Part shown: piece by piece, positions 17,077 through 25,585 of the stretch
How the letters are laid out: each line of letters starts with the position of its first letter
Numbering within the stretch: the stretch's first letter is position 1
From: Microbacterium sp. SORGH_AS_0888
GTDB lineage: Bacteria > Actinomycetota > Actinomycetes > Actinomycetales > Microbacteriaceae
Assembly (NCBI RefSeq): GCF_030818905.1
Contig: NZ_JAUTAZ010000001.1
Location: forward strand, 248,001 to 312,000
DNA length: 64,000 nucleotides
Direction of reading: 5' to 3'
Position numbers and translations under genes: made by a program
Notes under the pieces: generated by a model
What the model saw: the letters and a program-made list of their open reading frames with translations, nothing else
Databases searched by the model: none
Told to the model about the DNA's origin: nothing

Positions 17077-17790
17077 TCAGCCGTGGAAGGCGGGGTGCAG
17101 ACAGATGAGCAGGCTCGCCGTCCAGTGGCACAGGAACGCCAGCACCGTGCACAGGTGGAAGATCTCGTGGAAGCCGAAGGACCCCGGCCAGGGGTTCGGC
17201 CGCTTCAGCGCGTACACCACGGCGCCCAGCGTGTACAGGATGCCTCCGACGAGCACGAGCACCATCATCGCGGCGTCGGCCGCGAACAGATCGACGATGT
17301 ACATCACGGCGGCCCAGCCGAGGAGCAGATAGAGCGCGACGTACAGCCACCGCGGCGCATGGATCCAGAAAACGCGGAAGAGGATGCCCAGGGTCGCCCC
17401 GCTCCAGACGATCGACAGCAGGATCACGCTCTGCTGAGTCGGAAGGGCCAGCACCGCGAGCGGCGTGTAGGTGCCCGCGATCAGCAGCAGGATGTTCGCG
17501 TGGTCGATGCGCTTGAGCACCAGCTTCACGCGCGGCTTCCAGTTGAAGCGGTGGTAGAGCGCGGAGTTCCCGAACAGCAGCAGCGACGTGGCCATGAACA
17601 CCGCCGCCGACCACTTCGCCGCCGTTCCCTGTGCGAGCACGATCAGCACGATCCCGGCAGCGATCGCCACCGGGAACGTCCCGGCATGGAGCCAGCCGCG
17701 CCAGGTTGGGCGGATCTCGGCCGGCTCGGACGCGGCGGCATCCATCAGAGGAAGCGAGGGAACGTCGGGTGCTCGCGGGGGGCGTCTCAC
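17077..17790 (-). CDS. Hemolysin III family (PAQR/TrhA) membrane protein
   Basis: Protein of 237 residues with seven hydrophobic segments and the PAQR motifs: GNSALYHRF near the second helix, DHANI in the middle and the C-terminal FHEIFHLCTVLAFLCHW histidines. Bacterial members (TrhA) affect membrane energy homeostasis and fluidity; haemolytic activity is not a safe prediction. The GTG at 17790 is used; an internal ATG at 17745 is possible but has no ribosome site. Confidence 0.88.
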   Translation of the reverse strand: MRRPPRAPDVPSLPLMDAAASEPAEIRPTWRGWLHAGTFPVAIAAGIVLIVLAQGTAAKWSAAVFMATSLLLFGNSALYHRFNWKPRVKLVLKRIDHANILLLIAGTYTPLAVLALPTQQSVILLSIVWSGATLGILFRVFWIHAPRWLYVALYLLLGWAAVMYIVDLFAADAAMMVLVLVGGILYTLGAVVYALKRPNPWPGSFGFHEIFHLCTVLAFLCHWTASLLICLHPAFHG

Positions 17791-17876
17791 CGTCCCAGGC
17801 TAGATCCCGCCGTATGCCGCCGAGAGCACATGGGCTGTGGATCGAATGGGAACCGGGAGCGGAGTAGCGTAGGAGG

Positions 17877-18662
17877 GTGATCAACGGGTCGTCGCGCGGG
17901 GAACGGGGCCCCCTCTACCGGCTCTACAGCACCCGGCTCCGACGCCGGATCCCGGGGATGGCCGTGCCGCGGCACGTTGCGATGATGATCGACGGCAACC
18001 GCCGCTGGGCGCGCCAGCTCGGCTACTCCTCGGCTGCGCACGGCCACCGCGCGGGCGCCGCGAAGATCCGGGAGTTCCTGAGGTGGTGCGACGATGTCGG
18101 CGTCGGCGTCGTCTCGCTGTACCTGCTCTCGACCGACAACCTGCGAAAGCGCGACTCGCAGGAGCTCACCGATCTGATCGAGATCATCGCGGAGCTCGCC
18201 ACCGAGCTCGCGGACGAGCGGGACTGGCGGGTGCAGCACGTCGGCCGCGCCGGTGCCCTCCCCTCGGAGCTGGCGCGAGTGCTCGCCGATGCCGAGCGCC
18301 GCACGGCCGATCACACCGGCCTCCACGTCAATCTCGCGGTCGGGTACGGCGGGCGCAGCGAGATCGTCGACGCGGTTCGCAGCATCATCATGCAGCACGA
18401 CAAGGAGGGCGGCTCGCTCGAGGAGCTCGCGGCGAGCCTCACGCCCGAGCAGATCGGCGAGCACCTGTACACGGGCGGGCAGCCCGATCCCGATCTCGTC
18501 ATCCGCACGTCGGGGGAGCAGCGCCTCAGCGACTTCCTGCTGTGGCAGTCCGCCCACAGCGAGTTCTACTTCGTGGAGGCCCTCGGGCCCGACCTGCGCG
18601 AGGTCGACTTCCTGCGGGCGATCCGTGACTTCGGTCGTCGCGATCGGCGCTTCGGCCGGTGA
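17877..18662 (+). CDS. uppS: Isoprenyl transferase (cis-polyprenyl diphosphate synthase)
   Basis: Enzyme of 261 residues that makes the long-chain polyprenyl diphosphate carrier for cell-wall synthesis from isopentenyl diphosphate. The catalytic aspartate is D39 in MMIDGNRRWAR, and the C-terminal RTSGEQRLSDFLLWQ and AHSEFYF are diagnostic. TAGCGT at 17865-17870 stands exactly six bases before the GTG at 17877. The abutting GGAGG is too close to work as a normal ribosome site, so the gene is probably read as a leaderless transcript. Confidence 0.94.
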   Translation: MINGSSRGERGPLYRLYSTRLRRRIPGMAVPRHVAMMIDGNRRWARQLGYSSAAHGHRAGAAKIREFLRWCDDVGVGVVSLYLLSTDNLRKRDSQELTDLIEIIAELATELADERDWRVQHVGRAGALPSELARVLADAERRTADHTGLHVNLAVGYGGRSEIVDAVRSIIMQHDKEGGSLEELAASLTPEQIGEHLYTGGQPDPDLVIRTSGEQRLSDFLLWQSAHSEFYFVEALGPDLREVDFLRAIRDFGRRDRRFGR

Positions 18663-18744
18663 CCGCCCCGCGGAGCGCGGTTTCGGTGCCCGGCCGCACC
18701 TCCGAAGAGTTCATCTGCTCGTAACGCGACACGCCCGGGATCGG

Positions 18745-18774
18745 TTGGCATGTGCCGCCGCGGGGCCGTACGTT
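18745..18774 (+). promoter_or_regulatory. Predicted promoter of phoH
   Basis: TTGGCA (18745-18750), an 18-base spacer and TACGTT (18769-18774), a fair match to the main actinobacterial sigma factor pattern. Transcription would start near 18781, leaving a leader of about 100 bases before the GTG at 18880. Confidence 0.5.
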
Positions 18775-18780
18775 CGACGC

Positions 18781-18879
18781 ATCGGGCAAGGCGCCTGATC
18801 GAGTCGGCCGAAGGATGCGACTCGCGACCCACGGTCGACTCGGCGAGACACCGGGCAATGCCCGGAGTGGGAGCGGGTT
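18781..18879 (+). promoter_or_regulatory. Structured 5' leader of phoH
   Basis: The inferred leader holds several pairings. ATCGGGC (18781-18787) can pair with GCCTGAT. GAGTCG (18801-18806) pairs with CGACTC at 18818-18823, and a second CGACTC lies near 18837-18842 and competes for the same strand. CCGGGC (18851-18856) pairs with GCCCGG (18860-18865) just before the GGGAG ribosome site. Mutually exclusive stems of this kind suggest an attenuator. It does not match any riboswitch that I recognise. Confidence 0.4.
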
Positions 18880-20235
18880 GTGACCACACGAGCACCAGAG
18901 CAGAGCCGGCAGAACCTCGTCCACGAGAGCGCAGATCAGTCCACTGATCTGCGCTCTTATGTTTTGGACACGTCGGTCCTGTTGAGCGATCCGAGAGCGT
19001 TCTTCCGATTCGCGGAGCACTCGGTCGTCATCCCTGTCGTCGTCATCACCGAACTGGAGGCAAAACGGCACGATCCCGAGCTCGGCTACTTCGCCCGGCA
19101 GGCGCTGCGGCACCTCGACGAGCTGCGGGTGGAGCATGGACGGCTCGACTACCCCATCGAGGTGGGCCATGGCGGCACCCTCCGGGTGGAGCTCACCAAC
19201 ACGGACCCGTCGGTGCTTCCGAGCGGCATGCGTCTCGGCGACAACGACACCCGCATCCTCGCCGTCGCGATGCACCTGATGCAGGAAGGGCATCACGTCA
19301 CGGTCGTCTCCAAGGACCTGCCGATGCGGGTGAAGGCCGCCTCGCTCGGCATCGACGCGGAGGAGTACCTCGCCGAGCAGGCCGCGGACTCGGGCTGGAC
19401 CGGCATCGCCGCGATCGACCTGTCCGGAGACGAGATCAGCGACCTCTACGAGACCGAGATCGCGATGAGCGACGACGTCAGGGGACTGCCTCTGAACACC
19501 GGCCTCATCATCCACTCCGAGCGGGGCTCCGCCCTCGGCCGGGTCACCGGTGACGGCGAGTTCCGGCTCGTCCGCGGCGACCGCGAGGTGTTCGGCCTGC
19601 ACGGCCGGTCGGCGGAGCAGCGGATCGCCATCGACCTGCTGCTCGACCCCGAGGTCGGCATCGTGTCGCTCGGCGGACGCGCCGGGACGGGAAAGTCCGC
19701 CCTCGCCCTCTGCGCGGCCCTGGAGGCCGTTCTCGAGCGTCAGCAGCAGCGGAAGATCATCGTCTTCAGACCGCTGTTCGCGGTGGGCGGGCAGGACCTG
19801 GGCTACCTGCCCGGCGACGCCCAGGAGAAGATGAACCCCTGGGGCCAGGCCGTGTTCGACACCCTCGGCTCGGTCGTCAGCGCGAACGTGCTCGAGGAGA
19901 TCGTGGCGAGGGGGCTGCTCGAGGTGCTCCCGCTCACGCACATCCGCGGGCGTTCGCTTCACGACGCGTTCGTGATCGTGGATGAGGCGCAGTCGCTCGA
20001 GCGCAATGTGCTGCTGACCGTGCTCAGCCGGATCGGGCAGAACTCGCGCGTCGTGCTCACGCACGACGTCGCACAGCGCGACAACCTGCGCGTCGGTCGC
20101 CACGACGGCGTCGCCTCCGTGATCGAGACGCTGAAGGATCACAGCCTGTTCGGCCACATCACGCTCGTGCGCTCCGAACGATCCGCGATCGCGGCGCTCG
20201 TCACGGATCTCCTGGAGTCCGGCGAGCTCAGCTGA
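18880..20235 (+). CDS. PIN domain plus PhoH-like ATPase
   Basis: Protein of 451 residues. An N-terminal PIN nuclease domain has acidic residues D30 (YVLDTSVLL), E58/E60 ([10 protein letters not shown]) and D121/D123 (LGDNDTRI). A C-terminal PhoH ATPase domain has Walker [10 protein letters not shown] at 265-273 and Walker B VIVDEAQS. This is the PhoH2-type RNA helicase/nuclease architecture. The GTG at 18880 is supported by GGGAG and by the N-terminal length of relatives as I recall it. A perfect terminator-like hairpin lies inside the codons for residues 17-26. Follows a structured leader and ends in a strong terminator. Confidence 0.9.
   Translation: MTTRAPEQSRQNLVHESADQSTDLRSYVLDTSVLLSDPRAFFRFAEHSVVIPVVVITELEAKRHDPELGYFARQALRHLDELRVEHGRLDYPIEVGHGGTLRVELTNTDPSVLPSGMRLGDNDTRILAVAMHLMQEGHHVTVVSKDLPMRVKAASLGIDAEEYLAEQAADSGWTGIAAIDLSGDEISDLYETEIAMSDDVRGLPLNTGLIIHSERGSALGRVTGDGEFRLVRGDREVFGLHGRSAEQRIAIDLLLDPEVGIVSLGGRAGTGKSALALCAALEAVLERQQQRKIIVFRPLFAVGGQDLGYLPGDAQEKMNPWGQAVFDTLGSVVSANVLEEIVARGLLEVLPLTHIRGRSLHDAFVIVDEAQSLERNVLLTVLSRIGQNSRVVLTHDVAQRDNLRVGRHDGVASVIETLKDHSLFGHITLVRSERSAIAALVTDLLESGELS
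18927..18965 (+). promoter_or_regulatory. Terminator-like hairpin inside the phoH reading frame
   Basis: GAGCGCAGATCAG (18927-18939), loop TCCA, then the exact complement at 18944-18956, followed by TTATGTTTT (18957-18965). A 13-pair perfect stem with a four-base loop and a T-rich tail is what an intrinsic terminator looks like, and the T run is striking in DNA this GC-rich. It sits 47 bases inside the gene, so it could act as an attenuator of phoH. Confidence 0.55.
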
Positions 20236-20241
20236 ATCGCG

Positions 20242-20279
20242 AGGAGGACCACATGAGAGCTTTCTCATGTGGTCCTCCT
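20242..20279 (+). terminator. Terminator of phoH
   Basis: Perfect 17-base-pair stem (AGGAGGACCACATGAGA at 20242-20258 with 20263-20279) and the four-base loop GCTT, six bases after the phoH stop. The left arm happens to contain a ribosome-site-like GGAGG and an ATG, but the symmetry explains both. Confidence 0.85.
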
Positions 20280-20450
20280 GCTGTTCTCACTCCGCTCGCG
20301 CAGGATAGAGGCAAGGATGACGACGAGTCATTCATCCCCCGCCGACGGTTCCCCCAGACCCGGCGGAGGGAAGCGAGGGAGTGGCCGAACACGATCTACC
20401 CCCCGGTACGTGGAACGGCATCACGGGTTCGGGTCCCGTGAAACTCCTGA
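20280..20450. other. 171-base interval without a recognised gene
   Basis: Space between the phoH terminator and the bidirectional terminator before the response regulator. It holds a six-pair hairpin CACGGG-TTCGGGT-CCCGTG at 20422-20440 that resembles a tRNA T-arm, but no acceptor stem, D-arm or anticodon arm fits around it. A small RNA is possible; nothing firmer can be said. Confidence 0.3.
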
Positions 20451-20480
20451 GGCCCCCGGCGTCCCCCAGCGCCGGGGGCC
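20451..20480. terminator. Bidirectional terminator before the two-component operon end
   Basis: Perfect 11-base-pair stem GGCCCCCGGCG (20451-20461) with CGCCGGGGGCC (20470-20480) and an eight-base loop. Its last base overlaps the stop codon of the response regulator on the minus strand, so it ends that operon and could also stop + strand reads. Confidence 0.7.
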
Positions 20481-21136
20481 TATTCCCACCTGTAGCCGGC
20501 GCCGCGCACCGTCGTGATGCGGTCGTGGCCGAACTTCGCACGCAGATAGCGCACGTAGACGTCGACCACGTTGGAGCCGGGATCGAAGCCGATGCCCCAG
20601 ACGCTCGAGAGCAGCTGCTCGCGGCTGAGGACCTGTCCGGGATGGCGGAGGAACTGTTCGGCCAGTGCGAACTCCCTCGCGGAGAGGTCGACCTCGCGTC
20701 CCGCGACCGTCGCACGGCGCGCGAGCACATCGAGACGGACATCGCTGTGGACGACGGTGACGGGACCCGTCGGCGCCGTGTCGCGGAGCCGCGAGCGCAC
20801 GCGCGCCAGCAGCTCGTCGAACTTGAACGGCTTGGCGACGTAGTCGCTGGCACCGGCGTTCAGTCCGTCCACCGTGTCGCGCGTGCTGCTTCGTGCGGTC
20901 AGCATGATGACCGGGAGCGTCGAGCCCTGACCGCGGAGGTGACGGAGCACCTCGAACCCGTCCATGCTCGGCAGCCCGACATCCAGCAGCAGCAGATCGA
21001 TCGCGCCGGACTCGGCGCGCTCGAGCGCTTCGACGCCGTCCGCGACGACCTCGGTGGCGAACCCCGCCGACTCGAGCCCGCGCTTCACGAACGCCGAGAT
21101 GCGGGGTTCGTCCTCGGCGATGAGGATGAGTGTCAT
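20480..21136 (-). CDS. OmpR-family response regulator
   Basis: Regulator of 218 residues. The receiver domain has acidic pocket E8/D9, phospho-acceptor D52 (LLLLDVGLPSMDG) and K102 (VAKPFK). A C-terminal winged-helix domain ends in DVYVRYLRAKFGHDRITTVRGAGYRW. The ATG at 21136 overlaps the end of the kinase gene by four bases, so the order is kinase then regulator. The signal and target genes are unknown. Confidence 0.94.
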   Translation of the reverse strand: MTLILIAEDEPRISAFVKRGLESAGFATEVVADGVEALERAESGAIDLLLLDVGLPSMDGFEVLRHLRGQGSTLPVIMLTARSSTRDTVDGLNAGASDYVAKPFKFDELLARVRSRLRDTAPTGPVTVVHSDVRLDVLARRATVAGREVDLSAREFALAEQFLRHPGQVLSREQLLSSVWGIGFDPGSNVVDVYVRYLRAKFGHDRITTVRGAGYRWE

Positions 21137-22588
21137 GTGGTGGCCTCTCGTTGGAGCACGACGTCCCCGGCGCGAACCGGGGTGGGGACGAGCGTATCGG
21201 GGTGACGTCCGATCGGAATGCGGATCGTGAACGTCGCGCCGCCGCCCGGGGTGTCGGTGACGGTGCACACTCCGGCATGCGCCTTCGCGATCGCGTCGAC
21301 GATCGCCAGCCCGAGCCCGGAGCCGCCGACGCTCCGGTGCGTGTCCGCGCGGTCGAAACGGTGGAAGATCCGGCGCCGGGCGGCCGGCGGGATTCCGGGA
21401 CCGTGGTCCTGGACCCACAGCCGGGCCTCGTCGCCGTCGCATTCGCTGCCGATCTCGACGGGGGATCCGGGAGGGGTGTACTTCGCGGCGTTCTCGGCCA
21501 GCTGCAGCCACGCCTGCGTGAGCCGGTCGGAGTCGCCGACGAGCACACCGCGTCCGCGGCGTGTGACGGTGAAGGGATGGCCCGGGATCGCTGCGACCAG
21601 CTCGCCGACGTGCTCGGTGAGCACGCTCAGGTCGATCGGTCGCATCGAGAACTGGTCGTCCTGGGCGGAGGAGAGCAGATCGATGTCCTCGACGAGCCGG
21701 GTGAGACGGTCGAGCTCGGCGATGCCGATATCGCGCGTGCCCGCGACATCCACCGGGTCCGCGACGTCCATCATCTCCAGGTGCCCGCGCACGATCGTGA
21801 TCGGGGTCTTCAGCTCGTGACGGATGTCGTCGAGCAGCTGCCGCTGACTGTCCACCGAGAGCTCGAGCCGCTCGAGCATGGAGTTCATGGTGCGGGAGAG
21901 GTCTGCGAACTCGTCGTCGCCGGTCTCCGGGACACGTGCGCCCAGGTCGTCGAACGTGACCGCGTCCGCCGCCTCCCGCAGCCGCTGCAGCGGGGAGAGC
22001 AGCCGGCCTGTGACGAACCAGCCGGCGACGCCGAGGACGGTCAGCACGACGAGTCCGCTGAGGGCGAAGGTGAGGATCGAGGCGTACAGTGGTGCGAGCT
22101 CCTCGTCCATTCCCACGGCGCGCAGGTAGATCCCCTGCGCAGGGTCGCCGGGAACGCCGAGCGGCTGGGCGACGAACCTCACGACGCCGGCCCGCGTGTC
22201 CACCGTGCCGAGCACGGGCTCGTGCGCGCCCTGCGCGGCGTTCACCGCGGCCGTGACGAGCGCGGGGTCGAAGATGGCGGTGAAGTCGCTCCCGGCGGAC
22301 GGATAGGCGACGGGTCGTCCGTCCACGATCCCCGCCACCGCCTCGTTCTGCAGCGGCAGGAAGCCGGAGACGATGCGCGTCACGTAGGCGACCGTGTTCG
22401 CGTCGCCCGCCGGCTCCGGGAGGGACTCGACCTTGGTGATCAGCCGATGGTCCAGAGCCGCGGAGATACGGGCGTACTGCAGCCCGAAACGTGGTCGCGC
22501 CCACGACGACCAGCCCGATGCACGTCACCAGCAGGATGGTCCCCAGCGTGCGCACACGGGCCGAGAGCATCCTCGGCGACTGTCTCAC
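21133..22588 (-). CDS. Sensor histidine kinase with an apparent frameshift near its N-terminus
   Basis: The main frame (up to 22383) encodes an extracytoplasmic domain, a transmembrane helix (SILTFALSGLVVLTVLGVAGWFV), HAMP, the H-box DIRHELKTP and a full ATPase domain (LAENAAKYTP, DHGPGIP, GGSGLGLAIV). The expected first membrane helix (RTLGTILLVTCIGLVVVGATTF) is encoded directly upstream but one base out of frame. The frames meet near 22484-22496, where removing one base would give a continuous kinase starting at GTG 22588, which has GATAAT six bases ahead. As written, only a protein lacking the first helix could start at 22383. This is either a sequence error or a real inactivation. Confidence 0.75.
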
Positions 22589-22623
22589 CCTCCGATTATC
22601 GCCCCCGGCGCCCGGAGCGCCCG

Positions 22624-24018
22624 TCAGCCCGCGTGCGTCATCGACAGCAGGTCGAGCTTGCTGTCGAGCTGCTCCAGCGTGATCTCGCCCCGCTCGACGT
22701 AGCCGAGGTCGATGACGGCCTCGCGGACCGTGATGCCCTTCGCGACGGCGTGCTTGGCGATCTTCGCCGCGGCCTCGTACCCGATGACCTTGTTCAGCGG
22801 CGTGACGATCGAGGGCGACATGCCGGCGTAGGCCGCGGCGCGCTCGGTGTTGGCCTCGAGGCCGTCGATCGTCTTGTCGGCGAGCACGCGGACCGCGTTC
22901 GCCAGGAGCCGGATCGACTCGAGAAGGGCCGTTCCCATGACCGGGATGGCGACGTTGAGCTCGAACGAGCCGGACGCCCCCGCCCACGCCACGGTCGCAT
23001 CGTTGCCGATCACGCGCGCACAGACCATGAGGGTCGCCTCCGGGACGACGGGGTTGACCTTGCCGGGCATGATCGACGACCCCGGCTGCAGGTCGGGGAT
23101 GTGCAGCTCGCCGAGTCCGGTGTTCGGCCCCGAGCCCATCCAGCGCAGGTCGTTGTTGATCTTCGTGAGCGAGACCGCGATGGTCCGCAGCGCTCCGGAG
23201 GCCTCCACGAGCCCGTCCCGGTTCGCCTGCGCCTCGAAGTGGTCCTTGGCCTCGGTGATCGGCAGCTCGGTCTCGGCCGCGAGCAGTGCGATCACCTTCT
23301 GCGGGAAGCCCAGCGGCGTGTTGATGCCCGTGCCGACGGCCGTGCCGCCCAGCGGGACCTCCGCGACGTGCGGGATCACGGCCTGCACCCGCTCGATGCC
23401 CAGACGCACCTGCCGGGCGTAGCCGCCGAACTCCTGCCCCAGGGTGACGGGCGTCGCATCCATGAGGTGTGTGCGCCCGGACTTGACGGCGTCCTTCCAG
23501 AGCTCTGCCTTGGCCTCCAGCGAAACGGCGAGATGGTCGAGCGCGGGGATCAGGTCGTCGATGAGGGCCTGCGTGACGGCGATGTGCACGGAGGTCGGGA
23601 ACACGTCGTTGGACGACTGCGATGCGTTGACGTGATCGTTGGGGTGCACCGCCGCGCCGAGGATGCGCGTCGCGAGCGTGGCGAGCACCTCGTTCATGTT
23701 CATGTTGGAGGAGGTGCCCGAGCCGGTCTGGTACGTGTCGACGGGGAAGTCGCCGTCGTGGACCCCGGTGACGACCTCGTCCGCGGCCTGCGCGATCGCG
23801 TCGGCCACGGACGCGTCGAGGACGCCGAGCTCCTTGTTGGCCAGCGCCGCGGCCTTCTTGATCCGCGCCAGCGCCGCGATCTGCGTCGACTCCAGGCCCT
23901 TGCCCGAGATCGGGAAGTTCTCTACGGCGCGCTGCGTCTGCGCGCCGTATAGGGCGGCGGCGGGAACGCGCACCTCGCCCATCGTGTCGTGCTCTATGCG
24001 GTACTCGATCTCAGCCAC
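22624..24018 (-). CDS. fumC: Class II fumarate hydratase
   Basis: TCA-cycle enzyme of 464 residues interconverting fumarate and malate. It has the superfamily signature [11 protein letters not shown] with the catalytic serine, plus [13 protein letters not shown] and the [16 protein letters not shown] region. The GTG at 24018 gives the usual N-terminus ([18 protein letters not shown]) and follows AAGGAGA; the nearby ATG is out of frame. It is followed by the kinase gene on the same strand after a short gap. Confidence 0.96.
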   Translation of the reverse strand: MAEIEYRIEHDTMGEVRVPAAALYGAQTQRAVENFPISGKGLESTQIAALARIKKAAALANKELGVLDASVADAIAQAADEVVTGVHDGDFPVDTYQTGSGTSSNMNMNEVLATLATRILGAAVHPNDHVNASQSSNDVFPTSVHIAVTQALIDDLIPALDHLAVSLEAKAELWKDAVKSGRTHLMDATPVTLGQEFGGYARQVRLGIERVQAVIPHVAEVPLGGTAVGTGINTPLGFPQKVIALLAAETELPITEAKDHFEAQANRDGLVEASGALRTIAVSLTKINNDLRWMGSGPNTGLGELHIPDLQPGSSIMPGKVNPVVPEATLMVCARVIGNDATVAWAGASGSFELNVAIPVMGTALLESIRLLANAVRVLADKTIDGLEANTERAAAYAGMSPSIVTPLNKVIGYEAAAKIAKHAVAKGITVREAVIDLGYVERGEITLEQLDSKLDLLSMTHAG

Positions 24019-24050
24019 GTCATGTCTCCTTCGGCGTTCGTTCGGCGATC

Positions 24051-24707
24051 TCAGGATGCGGGGCTCTCGGCCACGCCCACGATGAAGTCGGGTACGGCGG
24101 TCCCCTCGGACAGCCGGTAGTTCACGGCTGCGATCGCGAGCGCCCCATCGGCCACCGCCTGGCTGACGAGCTCGGAGGAGTGCAGCAGCTCGTTCACGGT
24201 GTCGCGCAGGTGCTCGCGCCCGACGTGGTCGGGGTCGACCTGGCCGGCGCTGCTGCCGTCGACGGCCTGCACGCGCCTCACCGCGGGGACGATGGGGGCG
24301 ACCTGACGCCAGATGTGCGGGGGCAGCGGCGTCGCCTCGGGCGCCGTGCTGTCGATCGCGGCGCGGACCGCGCCGCACGCGTCGTGGCCGAGGACGATGA
24401 TCAGCGGGACGCCGAGGACCGCCACGGCGTACTCGATGCTGCCGATCACCGAGTCGGAGATCACCTGGCCGGCGTTGCGGATGACGAAGAGGTCTCCGAG
24501 TCCCTGGTCGAAGATGATCTCCGCGGACAGGCGCGAGTCGGAGCAGCCGAACAGCGCGGTGTGCGGCGTCTGGCCGGCGGCCAGCTCGTGACGGCGATCG
24601 ACGTCCTGGCGGGGGTGCAGGGGCTCGCCGGCCACGAACCGGCGGTTGCCCTCCAGCATCCGGGTCCAGACCTCTTCGGGTGTCATCCTCGTCTCCGTCT
24701 CGCTCAT
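24051..24707 (-). CDS. Beta-class carbonic anhydrase
   Basis: Zinc enzyme of 218 residues for CO2/bicarbonate interconversion. The zinc ligands C55 and D57 are in GCSDSR, and H108 and C111 in GHDACGA, with the Asp-Arg dyad of CSDSR intact. Starts at ATG 24707, overlapping the end of the DUF4245 gene by four bases. Bicarbonate supply to carboxylases is its likely role. Confidence 0.94.
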   Translation of the reverse strand: MSETETRMTPEEVWTRMLEGNRRFVAGEPLHPRQDVDRRHELAAGQTPHTALFGCSDSRLSAEIIFDQGLGDLFVIRNAGQVISDSVIGSIEYAVAVLGVPLIIVLGHDACGAVRAAIDSTAPEATPLPPHIWRQVAPIVPAVRRVQAVDGSSAGQVDPDHVGREHLRDTVNELLHSSELVSQAVADGALAIAAVNYRLSEGTAVPDFIVGVAESPAS

Positions 24708-25348
24708 CGGTCTCCTCCTCGCATCGCGCGGATCTGATCGGCGACGGCCGCCGCGAGCACCGCGGTCGTGTCCGCGTCGGCCGTGCCGTAGAGCAGCACC
24801 TCGTCGGTTCCGGCGTCGGTCGCGAGGGCGTAAGAGACGTTGCCCGCGCGCGCGGCGTCCGAGATCTCGTAGCGGGTCCACTCGATGCCGGCGATCGTCA
24901 CGCTCCCGTTCGAGCTCGCACCCGACAGTGTCCGCGACACCCAGGCGGGGTCGGGATCGAACGCCTGCGCGAACCGCAGGTAGCCCGCCTCCTCGTCGGG
25001 CACGTACACGACCGTCCACGCGGAGACGTCGTCGCCCTCCATCTTGGCGGAGTTCACGAGCCACCCGGCGGGCGCCGCGGGCGCGATGACCGTGCGCTGA
25101 TAGGCCGTCGCCATGGCCGCGGCCTCGGTGGCGACGTCGACCCGGGAGACTCCGACGACATCGCCCCGCGGGACCATGAAGATCACGATCGCGACGACCG
25201 CGAGCGTCGCGAGCAGGGCGGCGATGAGATGCCGGAAGGTCTGGCTCGAGCGGTACGCGCGCGAGGACTCGGCCTTGCGGGCCGCCGTCTCCTCCGGCGT
25301 CTCCGGGCGCCCGAGCTCGGCCACGATCCGCGGCCCGCGGGGGCTCAC
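24704..25348 (-). CDS. DUF4245 membrane protein
   Basis: Protein of 214 residues with a cytoplasmic N-terminus, one transmembrane helix at about 41-60 ([19 protein letters not shown]) and an extracytoplasmic domain with the family motifs GWLVNSAKM and WTRYEISD. Members are actinobacterial, lie next to exonuclease VII and fumarase genes, and have no known function. The GTG at 25348 overlaps xseB by four bases. Confidence 0.86.
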   Translation of the reverse strand: MSPRGPRIVAELGRPETPEETAARKAESSRAYRSSQTFRHLIAALLATLAVVAIVIFMVPRGDVVGVSRVDVATEAAAMATAYQRTVIAPAAPAGWLVNSAKMEGDDVSAWTVVYVPDEEAGYLRFAQAFDPDPAWVSRTLSGASSNGSVTIAGIEWTRYEISDAARAGNVSYALATDAGTDEVLLYGTADADTTAVLAAAVADQIRAMRGGDR

Positions 25349-25575
25349 GACTGCTCCTCTGCGCTCGCCCGGGCTTCGTCGAGCCGGCGCTTCGCGCCCA
25401 GCAGCCACTCCTCGCAGCGCGCCGCGAGCGCCTCGCCGCGCTCCCACAGCGACAGCGACTGCTCGAGGGTCGGAGCGCCCTGCTCGAGCTCGGCGACGAC
25501 GCGGACGAGCTCGTCGCGGGCCTGCTCGAAAGTGAGACCGGCCACGTCGGCGACGCTGTCGGCGGGCTGGGACAT
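25345..25575 (-). CDS. xseB: Exodeoxyribonuclease VII small subunit
   Basis: Protein of 76 residues with the XseB coiled-coil signature (FEQARDELVRVVAELEQGAPTLEQSLSLWERGEALAARCEEWL). With XseA it forms the enzyme that degrades single-stranded DNA from both ends. An in-frame ATG three codons upstream (25584) is an equally possible start. The gene follows xseA by about ten bases and overlaps DUF4245. Confidence 0.9.
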   Translation of the reverse strand: MSQPADSVADVAGLTFEQARDELVRVVAELEQGAPTLEQSLSLWERGEALAARCEEWLLGAKRRLDEARASAEEQS

Positions 25576-25585
25576 GCCGTCCATC

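Noticed and set aside
20422..20440. tRNA gene suggested by a T-arm-like hairpin
   Set aside because: The loop is TTCGGGT rather than TTCGANT, and no seven-pair acceptor stem, D-arm or anticodon arm can be built around it on either strand.
20253..20441. A 62-codon + strand frame with an excellent GAGGAGG ribosome site and ATG right after phoH
   Set aside because: Both the ribosome-like site and the ATG are part of the left arm of a perfect 17-pair terminator stem, and the translated sequence (Arg-rich, no known features) looks like chance.
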